A stretch of DNA of 14,986 nt from assembly GCA_001563995.1 (NCBI GenBank), contig LKMV01000015.1, positions 1-14,986 on the forward strand, given 5' to 3'. The DNA comes from Nanohaloarchaea archaeon PL-Br10_U2g16. Its GTDB lineage: Archaea > Nanohalarchaeota > Nanosalinia > Nanosalinales > Nanosalinaceae. Below, piece by piece: positions 4,663 through 11,939 of this stretch; the first letter of the stretch is position 1; each line of letters starts with the position of its first letter. The notes under the pieces were generated by a model. It had not been told where the DNA came from. It saw only the letters and a list, made by a program, of their open reading frames with translations, and did not search any database. The position numbers and the translations under genes are program-made.

Positions 4663-5481
4663 ATGGAGATGAGCCGGCAGAACGAGTCAGACGGAGAGCT
4701 AGTTAGGGAGAGCATACAACAGATATCAAAGAAATGGCACTCTCAGATACTTTACAGTCTCTTAGATATGAATAAAGCTTCTTTCAAGGATATAAAAGAT
4801 GATATTGATGGAATATCTAACAAGGTTCTTTCCGGCAGTCTCAAAGATCTAACGGAGAAAGATCTTATTATAAAAAATGATGAAAAAGATGGTAAGGTCT
4901 ACAAACTTTCTTCCAAAGGTAGAGAGATGTCCGGGATACTTGAAGAAGCTCTGAAATGGGGTGAGAAACACGTCTCAGACACACATAAGTTTAATTTATT
5001 AGTTGTAGAGGACGATGAGACACAGGCAAAGATGTATAGCCGTTGGCTAGAGGATATTCACGAGGTAGATACCGCAACAAAGGGTGCGGAAGCTTTACAG
5101 AAGCTTAACTCTGATGTAGATATAATAATACTTGATAGAAACCTTCCGGATATGAACGCCTCCGAAATAATAGATGCTGCAGGCGGAACGCTTGAAGACA
5201 AACATATAATTATGTTAACAGCCGCGGAACCGGATATTGACATCCTAGATATGGATATACAGAACTATCTAACCAAGCCGGTATCCCAAGAAGACCTAGA
5301 AGAAGTTATAGAAGATATAGCAAATCAGAACAAACGTACTGAGAAGGCACAGAGGTTAGAGTCCTTGAAGACTAAGAGAAAACTTCTAAAAGATAACAGG
5401 ATGGAATCAGAGCTAGAAGATGAAGAGAAATACGTGGAGCTTCAGAAAAAAATTGAAAACCTAGAGAAACAGATCGGATAA
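4663..5481 (+). CDS. Response regulator: winged-helix (HxlR/PadR-like) + receiver + HalX-like C-terminus
   Basis: 272 residues with an unusual order. Residues 10-105 form a winged helix-turn-helix of the HxlR/ArsR type (KKWHSQILYSLL, then ISNKVLSGSLKDLTEKDLI and a wing around 72-83). Residues 110-220 form a receiver with E116/D117/D118, phospho-acceptor D158 (IIILDRNLPDM), T186 and K205. Residues 222-272 are a charged helical hairpin resembling the HalX domain found after receivers in haloarchaea. DNA binding is therefore N-terminal, rather than C-terminal as in most bacterial regulators. It is convergent with a soluble histidine kinase and downstream of a hybrid kinase, its likely phosphate donors. 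The start is set by the TATA box 28 nt upstream; Met3 is an alternative. Confidence 0.9.
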   Translation: MEMSRQNESDGELVRESIQQISKKWHSQILYSLLDMNKASFKDIKDDIDGISNKVLSGSLKDLTEKDLIIKNDEKDGKVYKLSSKGREMSGILEEALKWGEKHVSDTHKFNLLVVEDDETQAKMYSRWLEDIHEVDTATKGAEALQKLNSDVDIIILDRNLPDMNASEIIDAAGGTLEDKHIIMLTAAEPDIDILDMDIQNYLTKPVSQEDLEEVIEDIANQNKRTEKAQRLESLKTKRKLLKDNRMESELEDEEKYVELQKKIENLEKQIG

Positions 5482-5518
5482 CTACCAGCTCTTAAATTAA
5501 TCTATTTTTATCAATCCT
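5482..5518. terminator. Short convergent intergenic gap with T-rich run
   Basis: Only 37 nt separate the stops of the regulator (+) and the kinase (-). The segment TCTATTTTTATC at about 5502-5513 gives a T-run on the + strand, which in archaea can suffice for termination. The reverse strand lacks a comparable run. Confidence 0.35.
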
Positions 5519-6172
5519 TCAGTTATCTTCATTTCTATAGAACTCTATCCTGATCCCTCCTTCTTCAGAGTCAGTTAGGCTATAATCCCATCCATGGGCG
5601 TTACATATCCTCTTTACAACGGATAATCCTGAACCTTTCTCGCCATCCAAGGTACTGAAACCGTACTCAAAGATGCTATCCTTAATCTCCGGATCTATAC
5701 CTTTCCCGTTGTCTTCGTAGTAGAAACCGTTTTCTAACGTACCTATCTGGATATCTACGTCCGTATCATTATGTTTTACTGAATTAGAAATCAAGTTATC
5801 TAAAAGCTTCTCCATACTTCTGTTATCAGCTTTAATCTGAACCTCTTCAGCCTTAATGCTGTTAACTTCCTCCTTATATTCATCTATTATATTTTCAAGA
5901 GTATCCTTCAGGTCTAACTGCTCTTTCTGTACTTTTTCCGGCTGACGTGACACAAATATCAAGTCTTCTATAATCCTCTCCATCCTTTCCAAGGCTTCCT
6001 CAACCTCTTCAAAGTCTTCTTCATCTCCGCTCTCCCTTGCTAGATCAAGATAACCCTTTGCTAGGTTTAGAGGATTTCTTAAATCATGGCTTACAGTGCT
6101 GCTAAACTGTTCAAGCTGTTCGTTTCTTAGATCAATCTCTTTCTCTAACTGCTTAATTTCATCATCCTTCAT
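5519..6172 (-). CDS. Soluble histidine kinase (HisKA + HATPase_c only)
   Basis: A 217-residue kinase with no sensor domain. A coiled N-terminal helix leads straight into HisKA with H29 in SHDLRNPLN. The ATPase domain shows the N-box LLDNLISNSVKHND (N126, N130), the G1 box DNGKGI (154-159) and the G2 box GEKGSGLSVV (177-186). It closely resembles the catalytic half of the hybrid kinase at 2968-4071 (VSHDLRNPLN, the HGWDY/HGWDI region, (F)SxxxGxGxGLSxV), which suggests paralogy by duplication. It faces the wHTH-REC regulator tail to tail with a 37-nt gap. Input must come from a partner protein or from oligomerisation. A minimal kinase like this could also act as a phosphatase or relay component. 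Confidence 0.9.
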   Translation of the reverse strand: MKDDEIKQLEKEIDLRNEQLEQFSSTVSHDLRNPLNLAKGYLDLARESGDEEDFEEVEEALERMERIIEDLIFVSRQPEKVQKEQLDLKDTLENIIDEYKEEVNSIKAEEVQIKADNRSMEKLLDNLISNSVKHNDTDVDIQIGTLENGFYYEDNGKGIDPEIKDSIFEYGFSTLDGEKGSGLSVVKRICNAHGWDYSLTDSEEGGIRIEFYRNEDN

Positions 6173-6243
6173 CTTAAATCCACATAAACTTTCTCACTAC
6201 AGAAATTTTTAAGGTTATCTTTACTCCAAAAGACCGGTACTGT

Positions 6244-6254
6244 TTTTATAAAGG
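6244..6254 (+). promoter_or_regulatory. TATA-like box for the AAA ATPase gene
   Basis: TTTTTATAAAG is centred 33 nt before the ATG at 6282. The divergent gap 6173-6281 also contains TAAGGTTA twice (6210-6217 and 6264-6271). The second copy, 10 nt before the ATG, may be a weak ribosome-binding site (AAGGT). Confidence 0.45.
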
Positions 6255-6281
6255 TGAAATCCATAAGGTTAACTGTGAAAG

Positions 6282-7550
6282 ATGGAATGGTTTTCTCTGT
6301 TGAGAAACTATCTGAAGGATTTCAGAAGAAAGGTGAAGAATAAAATGGGAGATAATAAAGATAAATCTGACGTCGAGGAAGAGAAAAAGGGCAAGAAACG
6401 CCAGAAAAACAAGAGACAAAAGATACAGTTTCCACAGTACTTTCAGAAACAGAATAATACTAAGAAAAAGAAGAAAAACGGTACTAACTTGAAGACACCG
6501 GTCTTGAGAGGTGTTGTAGTATCGGAGTTCGATGGAGAAAGAATCTGGGTAGAAGCCTCAGGTAACATGAAGGGTAGATACGGGGTAGAAGTACCGTCCG
6601 GTTACTCTCCTGAAGACTTTAAACCGGGAACAGAGGTAGCTCTAGATCCTAACAGTTTTAAAGTAACTGATATAGTCCAAAAAGGAAAAGACGCAGAGTT
6701 TGAACCTGTAAAAACTGATGTAACTTTCCAGGATATCGGAGGACTAGACAACATTATTAGATCACTTAAGTCTAACGTAGGAGCTCAGCTAGATGAAGAT
6801 AAACAGCAGAAGATAAGCGACTGGGGCATGGATCTAGACAAAAGCATGTTGCTGATTGGAAGACCGGGTACAGGAAAGACGCACCTAGTTAAGGCGTTAA
6901 GCAACGAGTACAACGCAGACATGTTCATGATAAACGGACCTCAGCTAGTAGAGAAGTTTATCGGTGAAGGAGCCAAGAAGGTGAAAAGACTATATGAACA
7001 GGCTAGAGCTTCTGACAGACCTTCAATAATATTCATTGATGAAATAGATGCTGTAGCAAAGAAAAGGTTGGATGATAGAAGACACGGTGGAGAAGAGGTA
7101 GAGAGAACTATGAGTCAGCTTCTTTCAGAGCTTGACGGACTGGACAAGGACAGCAACTCGAACGTAATCTCTGTATTTGCTACCAACAAGCCTGATGTAA
7201 TGGATCCGGCACTGCTTAACAGATGTAATGCGGTCGAAGTGCCTGTACCTGATAGAGCATCCAAGAAAGAAATTCTTCAAGTACATACAAGAAGAATTGA
7301 TATGGAATCTGATGTAAATCTTGATTTAATAGCTGATCAGTTTGATGAAGAGTTTACAGGAAGGGATATCAAGCAGATAGTCAAACAGGCAGCTATCAAC
7401 TCGCTTGAAAGATCTTCTGATGTCTCAAAGGCGACAGTAAACCTTTCAGACTTTGAAGAAGCAGTACAAGATCTGAAGGAAGGAAACGTCGGTCTAGAGA
7501 AAGACTTCCTAACCGGAGAAAACATCCACCCTGATGAGATGTTTGCCTAA
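6282..7550 (+). CDS. PAN/Rpt-like AAA ATPase (probable proteasome-type unfoldase), divergent
   Basis: 422 residues. A hydrophobic-basic start is followed by a very Lys-rich segment (about 26-68). An OB-like domain covers about 72-132 (TPVLRGVVVSEFDGERIWVE). The AAA module has Walker A GRPGTGKT (193-200), pore-loop KFIGEG (225-230), Walker B IIFIDE (249-254), sensor-1 N302 and TGRDI (359-363) in the sensor-2 region. Order and length match proteasome-activating nucleotidases, which unfold substrates for the 20S core. The C-terminal Met-Phe-Ala resembles the HbYX docking motif with Phe for Tyr. Oddities: the canonical N-terminal coiled coil is not evident, Walker A has R for the usual second P, and the second region of homology is shortened (LLNRCNAVEVP instead of LLRPGRFDRxIxVP), which removes the usual arginine-finger positions. 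It may be a paralogue rather than the main PAN. Met22 (6345) is an alternative start. Confidence 0.85.
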   Translation: MEWFSLLRNYLKDFRRKVKNKMGDNKDKSDVEEEKKGKKRQKNKRQKIQFPQYFQKQNNTKKKKKNGTNLKTPVLRGVVVSEFDGERIWVEASGNMKGRYGVEVPSGYSPEDFKPGTEVALDPNSFKVTDIVQKGKDAEFEPVKTDVTFQDIGGLDNIIRSLKSNVGAQLDEDKQQKISDWGMDLDKSMLLIGRPGTGKTHLVKALSNEYNADMFMINGPQLVEKFIGEGAKKVKRLYEQARASDRPSIIFIDEIDAVAKKRLDDRRHGGEEVERTMSQLLSELDGLDKDSNSNVISVFATNKPDVMDPALLNRCNAVEVPVPDRASKKEILQVHTRRIDMESDVNLDLIADQFDEEFTGRDIKQIVKQAAINSLERSSDVSKATVNLSDFEEAVQDLKEGNVGLEKDFLTGENIHPDEMFA

Positions 7551-7595
7551 CGGCAACACCTCATTCTTTAACTCATTCTTATCTAGGTGGTTAAG

Positions 7596-7805
7596 ATGCC
7601 AGAAATAAACAAAGAGTACATTATGGAAGAAGATGTTTTTGTAGAGTTTCTAAGGGATATTGCAGATGCTGTAGAGGAAGATGAACAGCTTAATATATCT
7701 CTGGGTGATAAAAAACTAGCTCAACCGGTTGGTGGAGAAACTTCATTGAGGATTTATCAGGATAGTGAAGGAACAGAAATTGGTTTCTTATTAAACTCAG
7801 AGTAA
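7596..7805 (+). CDS. Small acidic protein, amphi-Trp-domain-like, 69 residues
   Basis: The layout is that of the small amphi-Trp family: an amphipathic helix (EEDVFVEFLRDIADAVEEDEQLNISLGD, about 11-38) followed by beta strands (ETSLRIYQDSEGTEIGFLL). The family function is not established, and the resemblance is by pattern only. An AGGTGG sequence (7585-7590) sits 5 nt before the ATG at 7596 and looks like a ribosome-binding site, so I prefer that start to the GTG at 7587 that lies inside it. The gene follows the AAA ATPase by 45 nt on the same strand and may be co-transcribed with it. It ends 15 nt before the convergent nucleotidyltransferase stop. Confidence 0.75.
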   Translation: MPEINKEYIMEEDVFVEFLRDIADAVEEDEQLNISLGDKKLAQPVGGETSLRIYQDSEGTEIGFLLNSE

Positions 7806-7820
7806 ATCCTTCAAAATAAT

Positions 7821-8540
7821 CTAACGCTCAAACTTTTCCCTATCTGTTTCTAGTTCAGGATCAGGCTCACCCATCCCCCTTGTAACATGTTCTACTATCT
7901 TGTCAAGCTTTTCTTCCTTCTCCATAGTTGAAGAGGATAACAAGAACTCCTGTGATAGCTTATACATGTACCCATCAAAGTGTTTAAGTTTCTTCAAGCT
8001 GTAGTTTTCCTTAACCGGCAGCTCTTTATTTAACTCAAACGCCTTTCCAAGCAAGTAGTCAAAAAACTGATTCATCAAATAACGTTTCTGAGCAATATCT
8101 TCTTCAGCCTGAATATCCTGTTGGTAGTCCCAGATACTATACAGAAACTTTTCCTCATTGAAATCCTCTCCAAACTTGGTTTCTTTAAGATCTTCTGCTT
8201 TCTTTTTTAGTTCTTCAAAGATTTTTTCCGGATCGTATCTTACATCAGGACTATGAAAATATCTGTAAGGGTAAGCCCAATCGTTATTATCTTCTGCTCT
8301 ATCTAGATAATGTTCCGACCATTCCTTCGAGTTAAAGAACTTTTCCACAACTACGTCATCAACTTCCTCTGTTACCCTTTTCCTCCGGTTTCCATCAACT
8401 ATGATGTAAATATCAAGATCTCTATGTTTTCCTTCAGGCTCTCTGGCGTAACTTCCAAAGATAGCGACAGCTTTAACATCGTCTCTATCTTTAATTTCTT
8501 TAACTTGATCTTTTACAAATTCTTTAGATATCTCAGCCAT
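7821..8540 (-). CDS. Nucleotidyltransferase (MNT/KNTase-like) with helical C-terminal domain
   Basis: 239 residues. The N-terminal pol-beta-type nucleotidyltransferase core has FGSYAR (28-33) and RDLDIYI with metal-binding D41 and D43, and a likely third carboxylate on the strand VVVEKFF (about 63-69). The C-terminal 110 residues are helical (YQQDIQAEEDIAQKRYLMNQFFDYLLGKAFELN), reminiscent of the HEPN/KNTase C-terminal fold. Such proteins transfer AMP or other nucleotides to small molecules, proteins or tRNA; the substrate here is unknown. Its ATG overlaps the end of gatB by 8 nt, so translation is probably coupled. No separate HEPN toxin gene is adjacent, which argues against a plain MNT/HEPN pair. 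Confidence 0.85.
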   Translation of the reverse strand: MAEISKEFVKDQVKEIKDRDDVKAVAIFGSYAREPEGKHRDLDIYIIVDGNRRKRVTEEVDDVVVEKFFNSKEWSEHYLDRAEDNNDWAYPYRYFHSPDVRYDPEKIFEELKKKAEDLKETKFGEDFNEEKFLYSIWDYQQDIQAEEDIAQKRYLMNQFFDYLLGKAFELNKELPVKENYSLKKLKHFDGYMYKLSQEFLLSSSTMEKEEKLDKIVEHVTRGMGEPDPELETDREKFER

Positions 8541-9948
8541 CTAACTTCTCCATTATCTTTTCTCTAGCTCCTTTTGGATCGGCTTTACCTTGGCTCTGTT
8601 GCATTACCTGTCCTACGAGGAAGTTGATAGCTCCTTCATCCCCGCTGTTGTAGTCATCTACAGCGTCCTGGTTTTCCTCCAGTACTGATTCAACTATACT
8701 TTCGACTTCGTCGTCTCCGGCCTTCAGAAGATCTTCCTCCTCTACTACTTTTTCCGGATGTCTTGGCTGTTCAACTATCTTTCTGAGAACTTCTTCGGCA
8801 TTCCTGTCAGAGATATCATCTGCCTCGATAAGACCTAATATATAACCTAACCATTCCTTCTGTATATCTGATTGAGTATAGTCTAAATCATTATAATTCA
8901 ACGTCTTCTTGAGCTCTCCCGTCATCCATGAAGCTACTAAATCCGGGCTATACTCTTCTGCCAGCTCTTCAAACTCTTCCGCCATCTTTTTGTTTGTGAT
9001 TAGGGACTCCGTTAGCTTATGTTCAAGGCCGTAATCTGATTTGAACCTTTCCAGTTTTTCACCCGGCAGCTCAGGCATACCCGACTTAATATCTTCGATA
9101 AACTCTTCGTCAAGCTTCTGTCTAGTTAGATCAGGATCAAATATATACCCGTAATCTTCCTCCGTTTCTTTCTCCCTCATCTTCTTTGTTGCTCCTGTAT
9201 CCGGGTTAAAAGATCTAGTCTGTTGAGTAACTGTATCTTCTCTCTTTACTACCTGTCTCTGTCTGGATATCTCATAGCTAAGGGCTTTCTCAACCTCAGA
9301 AGTTCCGGTAATGTTCTTTACCTCTACTTTCTCTCCACCTTCTATAGAGACGTTTGCATCACTTTTGATTGTAAACGATGAACCGGAGCTGTAGACCTCT
9401 AAATACTCCAGCATCCTTTCAAGTCTCTTCAGATACTCCCTTGCCTCCTCAGGAGATCTAAAGTCGGGTTTTGTAACAATCTCGATTAGAGGGGTTCCTG
9501 CCCTGTTATAATCTACCTTGGTATAGTTTGACTCCGAAACTGAGCCTCCTGCATGGTTTATCTTCGCAGGATCCTCTTCTATATGAAGCCTCTTGATTCC
9601 GATATCCCTTTCTGAGTCTTCTGTAGATATCCGGATTTCTCCGTCCTCTCCTACCGGTATCTCGTACTGTGTTATCTGGTAGTTTTTCGACATATCCGGA
9701 TAAAAGTATGTCTTTCTTGAGAAGAAGATCTGACTGTTTATTTCACATCCTAATGCGACAGCTACTTTTGAAGCTTTCTGAAGAACCTTTTCATTGAGTC
9801 TTGGACGTGTTCCGGGATGTCCGAGACATATCTCACATACGTTGGAGTTAGGCTCTTCAGCCTCTTCATTTGGACAGTTACAGAAAAGCTTGGTATCGGT
9901 GTTCAACTGCACATGTGTTTCTAGTCCGATCATTACGTCTTCACTCAT
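8533..9948 (-). CDS. gatB: Aspartyl/glutamyl-tRNA amidotransferase subunit B
   Basis: 471 residues, full length for GatB. It opens with the family signature IGLETHVQL. A four-Cys zinc site follows at C23, C25, C38 and C41, then the PDMSKNYQITQYEIP and HIEEDPAK segments of the kinase/phosphorylation domain. The YqeY-like helical tail ends with FLVGQVMQQSQGKADP. GatB activates Glu or Asp mischarged on tRNA-Gln or tRNA-Asn and receives ammonia from GatA. The ATG at 9948 is chosen over the GTG at 9954 because a GAGGTGA ribosome-binding site lies 6 nt before it, inside the gatA coding end. It overlaps gatA by 8 nt and the next gene by 8 nt. GatC is not found in this window. Confidence 0.97.
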   Translation of the reverse strand: MSEDVMIGLETHVQLNTDTKLFCNCPNEEAEEPNSNVCEICLGHPGTRPRLNEKVLQKASKVAVALGCEINSQIFFSRKTYFYPDMSKNYQITQYEIPVGEDGEIRISTEDSERDIGIKRLHIEEDPAKINHAGGSVSESNYTKVDYNRAGTPLIEIVTKPDFRSPEEAREYLKRLERMLEYLEVYSSGSSFTIKSDANVSIEGGEKVEVKNITGTSEVEKALSYEISRQRQVVKREDTVTQQTRSFNPDTGATKKMREKETEEDYGYIFDPDLTRQKLDEEFIEDIKSGMPELPGEKLERFKSDYGLEHKLTESLITNKKMAEEFEELAEEYSPDLVASWMTGELKKTLNYNDLDYTQSDIQKEWLGYILGLIEADDISDRNAEEVLRKIVEQPRHPEKVVEEEDLLKAGDDEVESIVESVLEENQDAVDDYNSGDEGAINFLVGQVMQQSQGKADPKGAREKIMEKLDG

Positions 9949-11326
9949 GGTCACTCACCTCTTGATAGGTTAAAGCTGTATCAAGTATCTTCTGTTCTTC
10001 GAAATGATCAGCTATAATATGAAGCCCTGTAGGCATGCCTTCAGACTTTCCGTTTGGCACTGATACCATCGGTACCCCTGCAAAGTTCGGTCCAACGGTA
10101 CATGCATCCATTGCATAGACTTTTTCCGGACTCATTGATTCAGCCTCCTCTATCTTCGGAGCGATGTTTGGCATTGAAGGAGCCATTATCACATCGTACT
10201 GTTCAAATACTTCTTTAAGTTGATTAATAAGCTTCTGTCTTACTTTAGCCGCTTTGATATAGTACTGATCCCTATAACCTGCTTGTCTAGTATATGTTCC
10301 CAGTAAAGCTCTTCTCTTAGCCTCTTCCCCGAAGCCTTCGCTTCTGATCTCGGAGAAGTAGCTGTTGAAGTCTTCGAACTGTTCAGGATCCTTTTCTAAT
10401 CCGTAACGGATACCGGAGTACTTTGCCAGGTTTGTGGATGCTTCGGATACAGCAACGATGTAGTAAGCAGGTACGGAGTAATCCGCGTCAAGCAAAGGTA
10501 TATCCACTTCCTCCGTTTCAAATCCTTGTTCTTCCATAATCTCTACTGAACGTTCAAAGTTCTGTCTTACTCCTTCTTCAAGCCCTTCAAGCTCTAGATA
10601 CTGTTTAGGAACCGCTATCTTTAAACTTTCTTTTTTATCTAAGTTTTCACTGAAAGCAGGCACAGCTCCTTCAACCGTGGTATGGTCGTTTTCGTCCTCG
10701 CCCGCTATTATTTCCAGCCCTTTTGCAGCACCGTATACTTTTTCTGCCATTACACCGATCTTATCGAGGGAGTTCGCATAGTTTATTAGACCATGTCGAG
10801 ACACTCTTCCATAGGTCGGTGTGATACCAACAACTCCGTTGTATGCTGCTGGGTTAGTGACTGAACCTCCTGTGCTCTCCCCTATCGAGATTAAGGGTTG
10901 ATCTATCGCAGCTATACATGCCCCTGCTCCGCCGGAGCTTCCTCCGACAACCCTTTCAGGATCATGCGGGTTCTTTGGTGTCTCAAATGCACAGTTAGTA
11001 CAGAAAGTTCCAAACCCGAACTCATCCTGGTTGCTTTTTCCTATATACTCTCCGCCTTCATCTTCTAGCCTTTCGACAACCGTTGAGCTGAATACAGGCC
11101 TATAATTTTCTATAATACTAGATCCTGCAGAAGTTATACGATCCTCCTTACAGATTGCATCCTTTACGATAAAAGGGAGGTTTTCCAGATCTCCATCCTT
11201 TTCGTTGCTTTCTGGCTCTATAGACCTCATAAAACCATACTTTTCATTTTTACGTTTCAGCTCATCCAGAAATTTTTTCCTATCAATATTTTCTTCTCCT
11301 TTAACTACCTGTTTTACTGTTACCAT
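9941..11326 (-). CDS. gatA: Aspartyl/glutamyl-tRNA amidotransferase subunit A (amidase)
   Basis: 461 residues of the amidase-signature family. Gln is hydrolysed and the ammonia is delivered to GatB. The Lys-Ser-Ser triad is K55 (PFIVKDAIC), S131 (GGSSGGAG) and S155 (STGGSV), followed by NGVVGITPTYGRVSRHG and the characteristic LGTYTRQAGYRDQYYIKAAKVRQ. The usual GGSIR has Thr instead of Arg here (GGSVT), a small departure from the family. The start ATG at 11326 is supported by a TATA-like element centred 28 nt upstream. gatA therefore may be transcribed both from its own promoter and by read-through from the envelope/methyltransferase genes. Confidence 0.97.
   Translation of the reverse strand: MVTVKQVVKGEENIDRKKFLDELKRKNEKYGFMRSIEPESNEKDGDLENLPFIVKDAICKEDRITSAGSSIIENYRPVFSSTVVERLEDEGGEYIGKSNQDEFGFGTFCTNCAFETPKNPHDPERVVGGSSGGAGACIAAIDQPLISIGESTGGSVTNPAAYNGVVGITPTYGRVSRHGLINYANSLDKIGVMAEKVYGAAKGLEIIAGEDENDHTTVEGAVPAFSENLDKKESLKIAVPKQYLELEGLEEGVRQNFERSVEIMEEQGFETEEVDIPLLDADYSVPAYYIVAVSEASTNLAKYSGIRYGLEKDPEQFEDFNSYFSEIRSEGFGEEAKRRALLGTYTRQAGYRDQYYIKAAKVRQKLINQLKEVFEQYDVIMAPSMPNIAPKIEEAESMSPEKVYAMDACTVGPNFAGVPMVSVPNGKSEGMPTGLHIIADHFEEQKILDTALTYQEVSDHE
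9955..9961 (-). promoter_or_regulatory. Shine-Dalgarno site deciding the gatB start
   Basis: GAGGTGA on the - strand is a strong anti-SD match. It is placed 6 nt before the ATG at 9948 and directly abuts the upstream GTG at 9954, which it therefore cannot serve. Confidence 0.7.
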
Positions 11327-11349
11327 AGACTGAACCTGTATATAGAAGC

Positions 11350-11358
11350 TTAAAAATT
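11350..11358 (-). promoter_or_regulatory. TATA-like box for gatA
   Basis: AATTTTTAA on the - strand occupies -24 to -32 relative to the gatA ATG, inside the 56-nt gap after the methyltransferase gene. This is the typical spacing for a leaderless start. Confidence 0.5.
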
Positions 11359-11382
11359 ACAGTCCTGCTGAATATACTTTCC

Positions 11383-11937
11383 TCAGCTTAGCTCTGACAA
11401 CATTCTACCAACCTGTTGTTCGGAGGGATTACCGTCTAGAACCGCTTGGTATACCTCATCAGTTAACTTTTCAGAAAGAATCTGTTTCTGTGAGTTAGAA
11501 ACCGTATTTCCTTCCTGTTTATCTTGTAGATAATGCAAAAATATCGCTGTGGCATGGCTTTGGTTTATCGAAGAGTAATCCCCTGTATCGATATGTAGAA
11601 CAGTATCACATAGTTCAAGCTCTTCTTTCTTTAGACCGTTGCTTTCCCTACCTATCATCACAGATGTACCTCCTCTAGGCTGGAAACCGTTTAGTTTCCT
11701 GCCTCTACCCGGCTTGGTGCCGACCACGTAATTAAGATCTCTAACTGATTCCTTTACCGTCTCAAATATCTTTGCCTCCCTTAACTTATCCTGACAGTTT
11801 TTAGCGGTTTTCCTTGACTCAGAGAGGTTAAAACCAGGGTTTACAATCCTGAGATCATATCCGAAGTTTGCTGCCAGTCTGGCAATGGAACCTGTATTTT
11901 CAGGAATCTCTGGTTCTACTAGAACGATATAACTCAT
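11383..11937 (-). CDS. SpoU/TrmJ-type RNA 2'-O-methyltransferase
   Basis: 184 residues with the three SPOUT (TrmH/SpoU) motifs: IPENTGSIARLAANFG (N14, R20), VMIGRESNGLKKEEL (93-107) and SSINQSHATAI (122-132). These form the knotted SAM site that methylates a ribose 2'-OH. The PEIPENTG opening and TKPGRGRK segment fit the TrmJ branch, which in archaea modifies position 32 of tRNA. The protein is shorter than typical TrmJ, mainly at its C-terminus, so the exact target is not certain. The ATG is 2 nt after the stop of the upstream secreted-protein gene, so the two are surely on one transcript. gatA follows after 56 nt. Confidence 0.88.
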   Translation of the reverse strand: MSYIVLVEPEIPENTGSIARLAANFGYDLRIVNPGFNLSESRKTAKNCQDKLREAKIFETVKESVRDLNYVVGTKPGRGRKLNGFQPRGGTSVMIGRESNGLKKEELELCDTVLHIDTGDYSSINQSHATAIFLHYLQDKQEGNTVSNSQKQILSEKLTDEVYQAVLDGNPSEQQVGRMLSELS

Positions 11938-11939
11938 AT

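Noticed and set aside
7821..8540. Classical MNT/HEPN toxin-antitoxin pair
   Set aside because: Only one gene is present, it is coupled to gatB, and no adjacent short HEPN gene or clear HEPN R-x4-6-H motif is visible.
8310..8567. 85-residue + strand frame
   Set aside because: It is antisense to the nucleotidyltransferase and the gatB end; its Phe-rich composition mirrors Lys/Glu codons on the real strand.
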